This document shows positions 1 through 7,584 of a DNA stretch of 64,000 bases, one piece after another. Position 1 is the first letter of the stretch. Every line of letters starts with the position of its first letter. Made by a program: the position numbers and the translations under genes. The notes below the pieces were generated by a model, which was not told where the DNA came from, did not search any database, and saw only the letters and a program-made list of their open reading frames with translations. Origin of the DNA: Nocardia arthritidis (GTDB lineage: Bacteria; Actinomycetota; Actinomycetes; Mycobacteriales; Mycobacteriaceae); assembly GCF_011801145.1 (NCBI RefSeq), contig NZ_CP046172.1, forward strand, positions 4,340,001 to 4,404,000, given 5' to 3'.

Positions 1-364
1 CCGGAATGTGCAGCAGCACCTGGGCCAGATTCATGGCGACCTTGCCGTACCCCTGCATTTGCAGGATGACCGGCGTTTTCTCTTGTGCCACTTGGTTTCC
101 GCGCGCAGGGCGAATGATATCGGCCTTCAGTACGGTTCCGTCGTCCATGGTGATGGGCACCGCCAGATCCGCGCTGATATCCGGATACGGTTGCGCCCCA
201 TCGACCGCCGCCCGCCAGGCCGCCGCGTACTGTCCGCCGTCGATGCCGGTGAACCCGCCGTCCGCCCGTGCGGTCGGCGTCATCGACGGCGTGACGACCA
301 CCGCCGCGACCACCGCCGCAAAAACCTTGGGAGCCCGCCACTTTGCTCGATATCCCGCCCTCAT
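1..364 (-). CDS. CocE/NonD-type secreted hydrolase, N-terminal part (partial)
   Basis: Reverse-strand gene cut by the left window edge; only about 121 residues are visible. It starts at an ATG (362-364). A basic N-terminus is followed by a hydrophobic stretch and an Ala-rich cleavage region ending near ARADGG, which looks like a Sec signal peptide. The mature start, with WRAAVDGAQPYPDISADL and later MDDGTVLKADI, closely parallels the N-terminus of the full-length hydrolase at 52733-54757 (AHDGAQQYPDVHIDW, MSDGIVLKANV). That supports an X-Pro dipeptidyl-peptidase/CocE-family exported esterase. The catalytic Ser/Asp/His lie outside the window, so activity cannot be judged. It is divergent from the TetR gene at 545 and may be its target. 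Confidence 0.75.
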   Translation of the reverse strand, partial: MRAGYRAKWRAPKVFAAVVAAVVVTPSMTPTARADGGFTGIDGGQYAAAWRAAVDGAQPYPDISADLAVPITMDDGTVLKADIIRPARGNQVAQEKTPVILQMQGYGKVAMNLAQVLLHIP

Positions 365-464
365 CCCGACCTACTCCCTTGTATGACCCGCATCAGGTGG
401 TGTTGCTGTGCCGTCGATTACCGGCGAGTAGGGAATGTAGCCGCTCTCACATCGAGCTGACAAG

Positions 465-482
465 ATTTCGACCACTCGAAAT
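465..482. promoter_or_regulatory. Palindrome, candidate TetR operator
   Basis: ATTTCGA-CCAC-TCGAAAT is a perfect inverted repeat with 7-bp arms in the 180-bp gap between the divergent hydrolase (start 364) and the TetR gene (start 545). It is AT-rich against the background. Its place suggests an operator for the adjacent TetR protein; no binding evidence exists. Confidence 0.45.
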
Positions 483-544
483 ATTTGTTGGGTCCGCGTC
501 CGGTAGTGTTCGAAGGCATCCGATCGACCAGGAGGGAACACGCG

Positions 545-1156
545 GTGGCGACCTCACGGCGCACACAGGCGGAACGCCGCGCCGACACCGAGGCGAAACT
601 CATCGAGGCCACCATCCGCTCGATCGTCGAAATCGGTTACGGCCGAACGACGGTCAAGGAGATATGCCGCCGGGCAGGTATCTCGCACGGTGGGCTCTTC
701 GGCCGCTTCGAGACGCTGTTCGATCTGGTCGTCGCCGCGGCCGTCGAAGTGGGCCGCCGCCAGATCGAAAGTTTCACAACCGGTTTGGCGCGGTTGGCCG
801 ATCCGGAAGACCTCGGTGCGGTGCTGGAACTACTGCGCGACAACGCGCGCAAACCGATCAACGTTGTCTGGATCGAGCTCACCATCGCGGCCCGCACCGA
901 CCCGGTGCTGCGCGCGAAACTCGCTCCGGTGCGGACAGAGTACGGCGTGGCCATCGCTGCGGCCGCCGAACGGATTCCGGTCCTGCGTTCCATCCCGGCG
1001 GAGGTCGTCCCGTACCTGGGTGCGATCGTCCTGCAGCGTTTCGATGGCGATGCCATCGCCGATGCCGCATATCCGGAACCCGAACACGACGGTCCGTCGC
1101 TGCGGGTGTTCACCGCCGTGCTGCACGGCTATCTGCAATCCGTGAGCGGTCCCTGA
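545..1156 (+). CDS. TetR/AcrR family transcriptional regulator
   Basis: 203-residue protein. An N-terminal helix-turn-helix (about residues 15-60) contains TTVKEICRRAGISHGGLFGRF, the usual TetR recognition-helix context, followed by an all-helical ligand-binding domain of unknown ligand. I chose the GTG at 545 because AGGAGGGA lies 8-15 bases upstream; an in-frame ATG at 485 has no ribosome-binding site and would add an unconserved 20 residues across the promoter region. It is divergent from the secreted hydrolase at 1-364, and a perfect palindrome lies between them, so it probably represses that gene and itself. TetR membership is certain; the target is inferred. Confidence 0.85.
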   Translation: MATSRRTQAERRADTEAKLIEATIRSIVEIGYGRTTVKEICRRAGISHGGLFGRFETLFDLVVAAAVEVGRRQIESFTTGLARLADPEDLGAVLELLRDNARKPINVVWIELTIAARTDPVLRAKLAPVRTEYGVAIAAAAERIPVLRSIPAEVVPYLGAIVLQRFDGDAIADAAYPEPEHDGPSLRVFTAVLHGYLQSVSGP

Positions 1157-1336
1157 CACCCTGGCCGGGGCCGGTGAATTCCCGGGGGCTCCAATAGAAC
1201 CCGTACCCGGACGCGACGCGCGATGGATGGTGCGGATCGTTGTCCGGCGGGTCGGCTATTGCTATTTTGCCCACGATATCTGTCATCGATCTTTGGTATC
1301 GAGCCTGCTTTTGCCGTATGTGACCGCGAAAGGGCT

Positions 1337-2506
1337 ATGCCGGAAATGGTCTCGACGATACGTGGATTTGCCTTGCTATCGGGTTGTGCGCTGCTGATCG
1401 CGCTGGGCGCGGATCCGGTTCCGGCGGTCGCCGCGGCGCCGGGTGCGGATTTTCCGATCGCGTTGGCGCGGGCCTTGTCCAGGGATCTCGGGCTCACCCC
1501 GGCGCAATTCGTGCATCGCGCGGATACGGCGCGGCGACTGGCGGCCTTCGAGAAATCCGTGCGCCGCGTATACCCGTCGGTCATCCGTAATGTTCGTCTC
1601 GATCGCACCGGACGCCCGGTCGTCGTCCTGGCCGATGTCCCGATCGCCGGTGCGATACGAGCGGCCGCCGAATACGTCGGCTTCACCGTCGAAAACGCTG
1701 ATCAGGCGCCGACGACCCTTGTCGATGCGGAATCGGGTACCCCCGGAGCGATTGTCGGCAACGAGTTGTCCAACCCGGCGGCCGCCGGTCTCGACGTCGT
1801 CGGCGGGACCTGGTTGTACACCGTGCGCGGCGGGATTTCCCGTTTCTGCCGAACGGGATTCAACGCCACCGACGGTGACGGCAATACCGTCAATATCACC
1901 AGCGCCCATTGCGACCGGACCCAGCCGAATCCGCCGAGCGGCCTTGCCATTCCGGTGCCGCAGCCGCCCGATTCGGATGCGAATGTGGTCCGGATAATGC
2001 CGAACGCCCTGCCGCGATTCCTCGCCTCCCCGCTCGGTTCGCGGGTCGGAATTCTGCGGACCCCGCCGCTCGATGTGCGTCTCGACTACGGGATCGTGCG
2101 GATCGATGATTCGGTCAAGGGCCGCTTCCAGAACAATCTCGTCGGACTGGACAAAGGGGCGTCCGTCGCCATCGATGGTGTGACAGACCCCGTAGCGGGC
2201 GCGCCGGTCTGTAAAGTCAACTCGCCCATGGGCTTTGCCTGCGGGACGGTGACGGTGGTGGATATAGATGAAATCGATGGGAAGAAGTTCGACGAAAAGA
2301 ACTTCAACACATTCGGGCGAATATTCGAGCACATAGCCGTGGCGGATATCGATCCGGGCTCACTCCCCGGCGACGCGGGCACACCACTATTCAGCGGAAC
2401 CAAAGCGCTGGGCCTCGACCTGGCGGTGGTCGGCGGCAAGGTCTTCTTCCAGCCGATCCGCTCAATCCTCGACGCGAATCCGGGCCTCACCCTGCGCACC
2501 GGCTAG
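1337..2506 (+). CDS. Secreted trypsin-fold (S1 family) protein lacking the catalytic serine
   Basis: 389-residue exported protein. The ATG at 1337, after GAAAGG, begins a signal peptide (hydrophobic FALLSGCALLIALGAD, then AVAAAPGAD). A pro-region follows, then a chymotrypsin-like domain. The histidine motif ITSAHC gives His191, the aspartate motif DYGIV gives Asp250, and the serine motif reads GDAG (codon GCG at 2375-2377, residue 347) where active enzymes have GDSG. A single T-to-G change from TCG would explain it. The fold resembles actinobacterial streptogrisin-like peptidases, but as written it should be proteolytically dead, perhaps a binding protein or a decaying gene. Its stop overlaps the convergent neighbour's stop in the tetranucleotide CTAG. 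Confidence 0.8.
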   Translation: MPEMVSTIRGFALLSGCALLIALGADPVPAVAAAPGADFPIALARALSRDLGLTPAQFVHRADTARRLAAFEKSVRRVYPSVIRNVRLDRTGRPVVVLADVPIAGAIRAAAEYVGFTVENADQAPTTLVDAESGTPGAIVGNELSNPAAAGLDVVGGTWLYTVRGGISRFCRTGFNATDGDGNTVNITSAHCDRTQPNPPSGLAIPVPQPPDSDANVVRIMPNALPRFLASPLGSRVGILRTPPLDVRLDYGIVRIDDSVKGRFQNNLVGLDKGASVAIDGVTDPVAGAPVCKVNSPMGFACGTVTVVDIDEIDGKKFDEKNFNTFGRIFEHIAVADIDPGSLPGDAGTPLFSGTKALGLDLAVVGGKVFFQPIRSILDANPGLTLRTG

Positions 2507-3057
2507 TTTCGGCGCAGGTCCACCACGAGCGGCGTGCCACCCACGAACCAAGCGCGGTGCAGCTCCAGGATTTTGGTGCGAGTCGGAATGCCGCGACGGT
2601 TGAAGGCGTTCTCCGCGTAGTCGATTGGATGGACCGTCTCGCAGAGAGCGGCGTAGGCGGCGGTGCGTTCGGCACCATCGCGCGGATCGCGCGCGACTCC
2701 GGCGAAGGTGCCGCCGCGGACCCGGAGGATTACCTTAGGGTCGGCGCGAATATTCTTCAGCCACAAGGCATTCTCGCCGCCGATCGACACCATGTAGGCC
2801 TTGTCGCCCCGCTGGATCGCCTTGACGAATGTTCGGCGGGGCTTACCGCTTCTCCGCCCCGTGGTGGTGAGAATGCCCATGCCGTGCGGTAGGCGAATGG
2901 CGAACCAGACGGTGTGCAGAGCGTGCAGCGGCCGGGTGATCCGCCGAACGTCACGCCGCGTCGGCTGCCCAGCACGACGGCGGATTCGCTCGGGAAAGTA
3001 ATTGCCGTCGTGGTATCGGAGCGAGTCGGGAATGTGGCCGATCACTGGTTCGTCCAT
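2503..3057 (-). CDS. Ddn-like nitroreductase/quinone reductase family protein
   Basis: 184-residue reverse-strand protein of the deazaflavin (F420H2)-dependent nitroreductase family, as shown by GILTTTGRRSGKPRRTFV, followed by MVSIGGENALWLKNIRADP and a VRGGTF segment, the typical split-barrel order. Start ATG at 3057 is preceded by AAGGGGA. The family reduces quinones or nitro compounds using F420H2, usually at the membrane. An extended reading frame upstream to 3513 is only antisense shadow. The gene ends in a shared CTAG with the S1-like gene. Substrate unknown. Confidence 0.8.
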   Translation of the reverse strand: MDEPVIGHIPDSLRYHDGNYFPERIRRRAGQPTRRDVRRITRPLHALHTVWFAIRLPHGMGILTTTGRRSGKPRRTFVKAIQRGDKAYMVSIGGENALWLKNIRADPKVILRVRGGTFAGVARDPRDGAERTAAYAALCETVHPIDYAENAFNRRGIPTRTKILELHRAWFVGGTPLVVDLRRN

Positions 3058-3125
3058 GGTGTCCCCTTGTGCGCAAACGCAATCCACTACATCAGAGCAC
3101 AGGGGCGCTCGACGCGGCAATACCG

Positions 3126-3530
3126 CTACGTTGCGCTGGGTCGGGGTGTGCGGGCGGCGCGTCGGGCCGCGATCAGCAGCAGGATTTGCGCGATGAGGCC
3201 GAGTGCCCACGGTGTCGGGAAGAGGATGACGGCGTCGAGTGCGGTCGAGATCCCCAATATCCATGCGATGAATGGTGGTGGCGTGATTCCGCGCCGATCC
3301 AGCCACAAGACGATCAGTCCGATCACGATCATGGGTGGGCCGAAGCTTTCCAGGGAGAACCAGAAGGCGCTGCCTGCCTGACTCATCGGCAGAAATCCGT
3401 CCTGCGCCTCCCGCCACAGCCCACCGCTGAACCAGGTGCCCGCGTAGCGCGCGGCGTGGTCGATCGTCAGGGCTCCGATGGTGTGTGCGGCGCCGAGCGC
3501 CACCAAGAGCCACCCTGCGGTCTTGATCAT
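3126..3530 (-). CDS. DUF6463 family integral membrane protein
   Basis: 134 residues with four predicted hydrophobic segments (about residues 5-22, 55-78, 84-102 and 105-125) and a conserved His/Gly-rich start (LGAAHTIGAL). This matches the DUF6463 membrane family of unknown function. ATG at 3530 has GGAG five bases upstream. It is divergent from the TetR gene at 3627, and a perfect GTTATAC-N6-GTATAAC palindrome sits 15-34 bases upstream of its start, so it is very probably repressed by that TetR. No biochemical role is known. Confidence 0.75.
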   Translation of the reverse strand: MIKTAGWLLVALGAAHTIGALTIDHAARYAGTWFSGGLWREAQDGFLPMSQAGSAFWFSLESFGPPMIVIGLIVLWLDRRGITPPPFIAWILGISTALDAVILFPTPWALGLIAQILLLIAARRAARTPRPSAT

Positions 3531-3544
3531 GTGAACTCCATATG

Positions 3545-3564
3545 GTTATACGGTTCTGTATAAC
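3545..3564. promoter_or_regulatory. TetR operator O1 (perfect palindrome)
   Basis: GTTATACggttctGTATAAC: perfect 7-bp arms with a 6-bp spacer, between the DUF6463 gene and the divergent TetR gene. A second copy with the same 7-6-7 architecture lies 34 bp away. Confidence 0.65.
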
Positions 3565-3570
3565 GCAAGG

Positions 3571-3598
3571 TTAAACCAGTTATACAGAGCTGTACAAT
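3571..3598 (+). promoter_or_regulatory. Promoter and second TetR operator O2 for the 3627 TetR gene
   Basis: TTAAAC (3571-3576) and TACAAT (3593-3598), separated by 16 bp, form a good -35/-10 pair reading toward the TetR gene. Operator-like GTTATAC-N6-GTACAAT (3579-3598) covers the spacer and -10, so binding would block the promoter. The -10 overlaps the ATG at 3597, which argues against that ATG as translation start. Confidence 0.6.
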
Positions 3599-3626
3599 GG
3601 CTTGGGAGAGTGAGGTGGGCGACACG

Positions 3627-4208
3627 ATGGGCGCATTGCGCACACCGCGTGAGGTGTGGGTGGAGGCCGGGCTGCGGGCGTTGGCGGAGGGCGGTGTGGA
3701 TGCGGTGCGCGTCGACGTACTGGCCAAGACGCTCGGCGTCACCAGGGGCGGGTTCTACGGCTACTTTGCAAACCGTGACGCGCTGCTGACCGAGATGCTC
3801 GACACCTGGGAGCGGGAGAGCATCGACGATGTGCTCGAGCAGGTCGAGCAAGCGGGCGGTGACGCGCTGGACAAGATGCGGCTGGCCGGGCGGCTCACCT
3901 TCGAGAGCGATCGGCTGCTGCCGATCGATCTGGCGGTTCGCGACTGGGCCCGCCGCGATCCGGCCGTCGCCGAACGCCTGCGCCGCGTCGACAATCGGCG
4001 CATGCAGCTGTCCCGCGAGGCGATCGGCTCCTTCTGCTCCGACCCCGATGAGATCGAGGCCCGCAGCCTGCTCGCCTTCTGCATGGCCATCGGCAGTCAT
4101 TTCCTGGCCGCCGACCATCCCGGCCGCACCCGGGATCAGATCAAGGCCCGCGCGAGCGGCATCATTTTCGACCGCGTACACGAGGATCCGGCGACCGAAA
4201 AGAGTTGA
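3627..4208 (+). CDS. TetR family transcriptional regulator
   Basis: 193-residue regulator. The HTH around residues 20-50 includes VDVLAKTLGVTRGGFYGYF, characteristic of TetR proteins; the rest is a helical ligand domain with a long acidic first helix (WERESIDDVLEQVEQ). I chose ATG 3627, preceded by GAGGTGGG with a 7-base spacer, over the in-frame ATG at 3597, which overlaps the predicted -10 box. Two similar operators in the upstream gap imply autorepression and control of the divergent DUF6463 membrane gene. The stop lies next to the next regulator's promoter. Confidence 0.85.
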   Translation: MGALRTPREVWVEAGLRALAEGGVDAVRVDVLAKTLGVTRGGFYGYFANRDALLTEMLDTWERESIDDVLEQVEQAGGDALDKMRLAGRLTFESDRLLPIDLAVRDWARRDPAVAERLRRVDNRRMQLSREAIGSFCSDPDEIEARSLLAFCMAIGSHFLAADHPGRTRDQIKARASGIIFDRVHEDPATEKS

Positions 4209-4233
4209 ACAGTACGAAACAGTTTCGTACACT
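4205..4233 (+). promoter_or_regulatory. Promoter with 19-bp palindromic TetR operator
   Basis: TTGAAC (4205-4210) and TACACT (4228-4233), 17 bp apart, flank the perfect palindrome GTACGAAACAGTTTCGTAC (4212-4230; 9-bp arms, 1-bp centre). A transcript starting about 7 bases after the -10 would begin at the GTG of the next gene (4240), suggesting a leaderless mRNA. The operator position fits classic TetR autorepression. Confidence 0.65.
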
Positions 4234-4239
4234 TCGATC

Positions 4240-4809
4240 GTGGTTCGAGGACAGCAACGGGTAGACGCGATTCTGGCGGCCGCGCTCGATCTGCTCGCCG
4301 AGCGCGGTTATGCCGCGCTCACCATGGATGCGGTGGCCGAGCGGGCCAAGGCCAGCAAGGCGACCATCTATCGGCGGTGGCGCAATAAGGCGGAGCTGGT
4401 CAAGGCGGCCATGGACGCGTACGACGCCGACCACAACGCCGCCATCCCGGACACCGGCACCCTGCGCGGTGACCTGGTCGCGGTGGTCGAGGCGTTGGGC
4501 GCCAAGAGTTCCGAGCGCTATCTCACGATGGTCGGCGGACTCGCCGCCGCCATGCGGCACGACGCGGAACTGGCCGCCGCGCTGCGCGAACATATCGAGA
4601 ACGAGGAGCTGTCGCCGTTCCACGAGGCGCTGCGGCGCGCGGTCGCCAGGGGCGAGCTGCCCGCGGACACCGATTTCGAGCTGGTACACGACGTGGCCGA
4701 GGCAATGATCCTGCGCCAGTTGCAGATCGGCGCCGGCTTCGGCGCGGCGTTCACCACCCGCCTCGTCGACGATGTGCTGCTCGCCCTACTCCATTACGAA
4801 GGACAATGA
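4240..4809 (+). CDS. TetR family regulator of the adjacent FAD monooxygenase
   Basis: 189-residue TetR protein. The HTH in the first 50 residues includes ALTMDAVAERAKASKATIYRRW, with a TetR C-terminal helical domain after it. The GTG at 4240 fits both the protein family start and the predicted transcription start, with no Shine-Dalgarno upstream. A 19-bp perfect palindrome lies just upstream. The stop is one base before the ATG of the FAD monooxygenase (4811), so the two are co-transcribed and the regulator likely senses a substrate of that enzyme. The inducer is unknown. Confidence 0.85.
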   Translation: MVRGQQRVDAILAAALDLLAERGYAALTMDAVAERAKASKATIYRRWRNKAELVKAAMDAYDADHNAAIPDTGTLRGDLVAVVEALGAKSSERYLTMVGGLAAAMRHDAELAAALREHIENEELSPFHEALRRAVARGELPADTDFELVHDVAEAMILRQLQIGAGFGAAFTTRLVDDVLLALLHYEGQ

Positions 4810-4810
4810 G

Positions 4811-6280
4811 ATGACCGTGCTGATCGTCGGCGCCGGGCCGACCGGGCTCACCCTGGCCTGCGACCTGGCCAGACGGGGTGTGCCCCACCGAATCGTGGAC
4901 AGGGCTGCCGAACCGTTCATCGGTTCGCGCGCAAAGGGTTTGCAGGCGCGGACCATGGAGGTGTTCGACGATCTCGGCATCGTCGACCGGATACTCGACG
5001 GCGGCGAACCCTTCCCGAAATTCCGCTTGTACCAGGGGCATACGGTGGTCTGGGAGCGGACCGTCGACGAATTGCTCGGTGCGCCGGCACGATCGGCGTC
5101 ACCGTCGATTCCGTATCCCGGTCCGTGGCTCATCCCGCAGTGGCGGACCGAGCGAATCCTGCGCGACCGGCTCGCCGAGCTCGGCGGGGGAGTCGAGTGG
5201 AATACCGAAATCAGCGGTCTCACACAGGATTCCGACGGCGTAACACTGCACACCGGCGATGGGAGTCTGCGCGCCGACTATGTGGTCGCGGCCGATGGCG
5301 GACGCAGCACCCTCCGCAAGGCGCTCGGCGTCGGCTTCGAGGGTGACACCTTCGACATCGAACGCACCCTGATCGGCGATGTGCGCGCCGACGGCCTGGA
5401 CGGCAGGCGCTGTCATCTGCTGACGGGCGGAGGCGATGTCGGCGAACGGTTTTCGCTGTGGAACCTGCCGGACAGCGACTACTACCAGTTCGTCGCGACG
5501 GTGCCCGCCGAGCGCACGCCCGAACTCACCCTCGACGCGGTCCGCCAATTGTGCCGGGATCGCTCCGGGCGCACCGACATTCACCTGCACGACCTGCGCT
5601 GGATCTCGCTGTACAAGGTGAATGTCCGGATGGTCGACCGCTTCCGGGTCGGAAGAGTGTTCCTGGCCGGCGACGCCGCGCACGTGCATTCCTCGGCGGG
5701 CGGCCAGGGTCTGAATACCGGCGTGCAGGACGCGTACAACCTCGGCTGGAAGCTCGCCGCCGTCATTGACGGCGCTGATCCGGCGCTGCTGGAAACCTAT
5801 GCGGCCGAACGGATGCCGGTGGCGGCGCAGGTGCTCGGGTTGAGCACGCTGCTGCATCATCAGGACTTCCACGGCGGCGATTCCGCACCGTCGATCGATC
5901 AGCTCGACATCACCTACCGGAACGGTCCACTGGCGCTCGACGATCGCGAGGCGCCCGGACCGCTGCGGGCGGGCGATCGCGCGCCGGACGGCGTATTGTC
6001 TTCGGGGAAGCGGCTTTTCGATCTTTTCCGGGGCCCGCACGCGACGGTGCTCGCAGTCGGCGCCGCCGTCGAGGATTTCGGCGTTCCCACGGTGGCGGCC
6101 GAGGGTTACGACGTCGCCTCCGGCACATACGTACTGGTCCGTCCGGACGGATATATCGGGGCGATCAGCGAATCCGCCGCGGCGATCAGGAAATATCTGG
6201 CGGCGACGGTCCTACCTTCGGAACCGCGCCCGGCGTCGTTCGACGCCGCGAATATCGGGGGGCGGCGCCCCGGGTGGTGA
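4811..6280 (+). CDS. FAD-dependent aromatic monooxygenase (PheA/TfdB, Rox-like)
   Basis: 489-residue class A flavoprotein monooxygenase. It shows the Rossmann GAGPTG at residues 7-12, the DG motif (AADGGRSTLRK, about residue 160) and the FAD-ribityl GD motif (FLAGDAAHVHSSAGGQGLN, about 286), plus a C-terminal thioredoxin-like domain from about residue 400. The domain order and length match rifampicin monooxygenase and polyketide or phenol hydroxylases, which use NAD(P)H and O2 to hydroxylate aromatic rings. Translation is coupled to the TetR gene (one-base gap). Resistance to an aromatic antibiotic or breakdown of a xenobiotic are the plausible roles; substrate specificity cannot be read from sequence. 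Confidence 0.8.
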   Translation: MTVLIVGAGPTGLTLACDLARRGVPHRIVDRAAEPFIGSRAKGLQARTMEVFDDLGIVDRILDGGEPFPKFRLYQGHTVVWERTVDELLGAPARSASPSIPYPGPWLIPQWRTERILRDRLAELGGGVEWNTEISGLTQDSDGVTLHTGDGSLRADYVVAADGGRSTLRKALGVGFEGDTFDIERTLIGDVRADGLDGRRCHLLTGGGDVGERFSLWNLPDSDYYQFVATVPAERTPELTLDAVRQLCRDRSGRTDIHLHDLRWISLYKVNVRMVDRFRVGRVFLAGDAAHVHSSAGGQGLNTGVQDAYNLGWKLAAVIDGADPALLETYAAERMPVAAQVLGLSTLLHHQDFHGGDSAPSIDQLDITYRNGPLALDDREAPGPLRAGDRAPDGVLSSGKRLFDLFRGPHATVLAVGAAVEDFGVPTVAAEGYDVASGTYVLVRPDGYIGAISESAAAIRKYLAATVLPSEPRPASFDAANIGGRRPGW

Positions 6281-6487
6281 CTCGCACGTAGGTATCGGGA
6301 ACGTGAGCCCACGGCGTTCCCGTTCCCGCAACAGCCACCACCGCATGCCACACGCGTCCTGAGTATCGCCGCCTTCCTTTTCGACACAATCCCAGTGTCC
6401 CGACAGCCAGACCTCGACCTCGGCATCGAAGAGCGGCTGAGCCATCGACGCAGGCGGGGTATGCCTGCGCTCGCTCTTGCGACCCAT
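6212..6487 (-). CDS. Possible small hypothetical protein
   Basis: 91-codon reverse-strand frame in the 280-bp gap between the monooxygenase and the metallopeptidase. It starts at ATG 6487 and its last 69 bases overlap the convergent 3' end of the monooxygenase. The centre (PLFDAEVEVWLSGHWDCVEK) has a protein-like composition rich in acidic and aromatic residues, unlike the Arg/Pro-rich shadows nearby; the tail is Arg/Pro-rich. No family recognised and no clear ribosome-binding site. It may be a real small gene or a remnant. Confidence 0.3.
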   Translation of the reverse strand: MGRKSERRHTPPASMAQPLFDAEVEVWLSGHWDCVEKEGGDTQDACGMRWWLLRERERRGLTFPIPTCESPPGAPPPDIRGVERRRARFRR

Positions 6488-6559
6488 GAACCGATATCCA
6501 ACTCGCCCGCGGCCCGCGACGCAAACATGTTGCGTCATCCTGGAATACCGGGTGTGGCG

Positions 6560-7534
6560 CTATTCGAGCCAGGCCGCGCTGCGAGCCGCCCACGGATTGC
6601 ACTCGTAGAGGGATGGCTGTGCGGGTGTCGACGGATCGTCGGCGGGATGCTCGCCCCAACCGAACCAGTTGGCGACATTCTTGCTGGTGCCGTGCCAGCG
6701 GCGTTCGCCGGGACGGTCACCGGCGCCGCTGTTGTTGTCGTACGCCTGATCCGCCATGGCCTTGCTGACCGAGCCGCGTCCGGTGCTGGTGCCGTAGAAC
6801 ATTCCGGAGAAGCACCACGCCTGCAGCTCGAGGCGGCGGTTCAGCAGATCGGTTTCCGAACCCGCCCAGTTGAGCGCGTTCCCGCGCGCCTGGAACGCGT
6901 TGAAAATTCCGGTCAACTGCTGAATATGGTGGCCGTACTCGTGGGACAGCACCGCGAGCGCATATCCGGCGCCGTTGCGGCTGATCGGTTGCATGGTGTC
7001 GAACGGCATGACGATCGTCTGGTCGCGGGGGCAGTAGAACGCCTCGCGGCCGGTCCCGTTGTGGCCGCATCCGCCGTCGTACTGCGCGGAGCGGGCGCCC
7101 GCCCAGAGCTTCGGCCCGGTGAACTCGATACCGAATCCGGTCAGCGTGGACCGCCATGCCGAGTTGTGGCATTCGATCGCGGCCCGGTAGAACGCCTCGG
7201 CCGCCGCCGGATCGGCACTCCACGCGGGCAGCTGACAGCTCACCCCGGAGATCCCGACGCCCTGCCGCCGCAGCACCGGATTGGATCCGAGGTCGGGATC
7301 CGACTCGACCGGACCCGATGTGTTCGGCACATGCGTCGAGGGCTTGGCCGAGGCACTGGACGCAGAACTGGTCGGTCTCGTACTCGTGGCCGCGGCGGGA
7401 GCGTGATACGCGACCTGATCACCCGAATCCTTGGACCCACAACCACATACCGCGGCACCGACCACCGCGGCGACGACTGCGATTCGCGTCAGCCTCAGAG
7501 CCGCGCCTCCGATAGACGCAGTGCGAATTCGCAT
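6560..7534 (-). CDS. Neutral zinc metallopeptidase lipoprotein (YpfJ-like)
   Basis: 324-residue predicted lipoprotein. ATG 7534 is preceded by GGGGAGGA. An N-terminal hydrophobic stretch ends in VCGC (lipidation Cys), then a Ser/Thr/Pro/Ala-rich linker to about residue 85, then a catalytic domain with the zinc motif HEYGHHIQ and downstream NRRLELQAWCFSG, which supplies the third ligand region in the putative neutral zinc metallopeptidase family. Several Cys pairs suggest extracytoplasmic disulfides. It probably acts at the outer face of the membrane; the substrate is unknown. It is separated from msrA by a strong hairpin. Confidence 0.82.
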   Translation of the reverse strand: MRIRTASIGGAALRLTRIAVVAAVVGAAVCGCGSKDSGDQVAYHAPAAATSTRPTSSASSASAKPSTHVPNTSGPVESDPDLGSNPVLRRQGVGISGVSCQLPAWSADPAAAEAFYRAAIECHNSAWRSTLTGFGIEFTGPKLWAGARSAQYDGGCGHNGTGREAFYCPRDQTIVMPFDTMQPISRNGAGYALAVLSHEYGHHIQQLTGIFNAFQARGNALNWAGSETDLLNRRLELQAWCFSGMFYGTSTGRGSVSKAMADQAYDNNSGAGDRPGERRWHGTSKNVANWFGWGEHPADDPSTPAQPSLYECNPWAARSAAWLE

Positions 7535-7584
7535 ACCGTCCTCCCCGGACCGAATAGTTCCGTCCGGCAAGAGCATACGAGACG

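Noticed and set aside
3597..3626. ATG 3597 as start of the TetR gene
   Set aside because: It overlaps the -10 box TACAAT; ATG 3627 has a ribosome-binding site.
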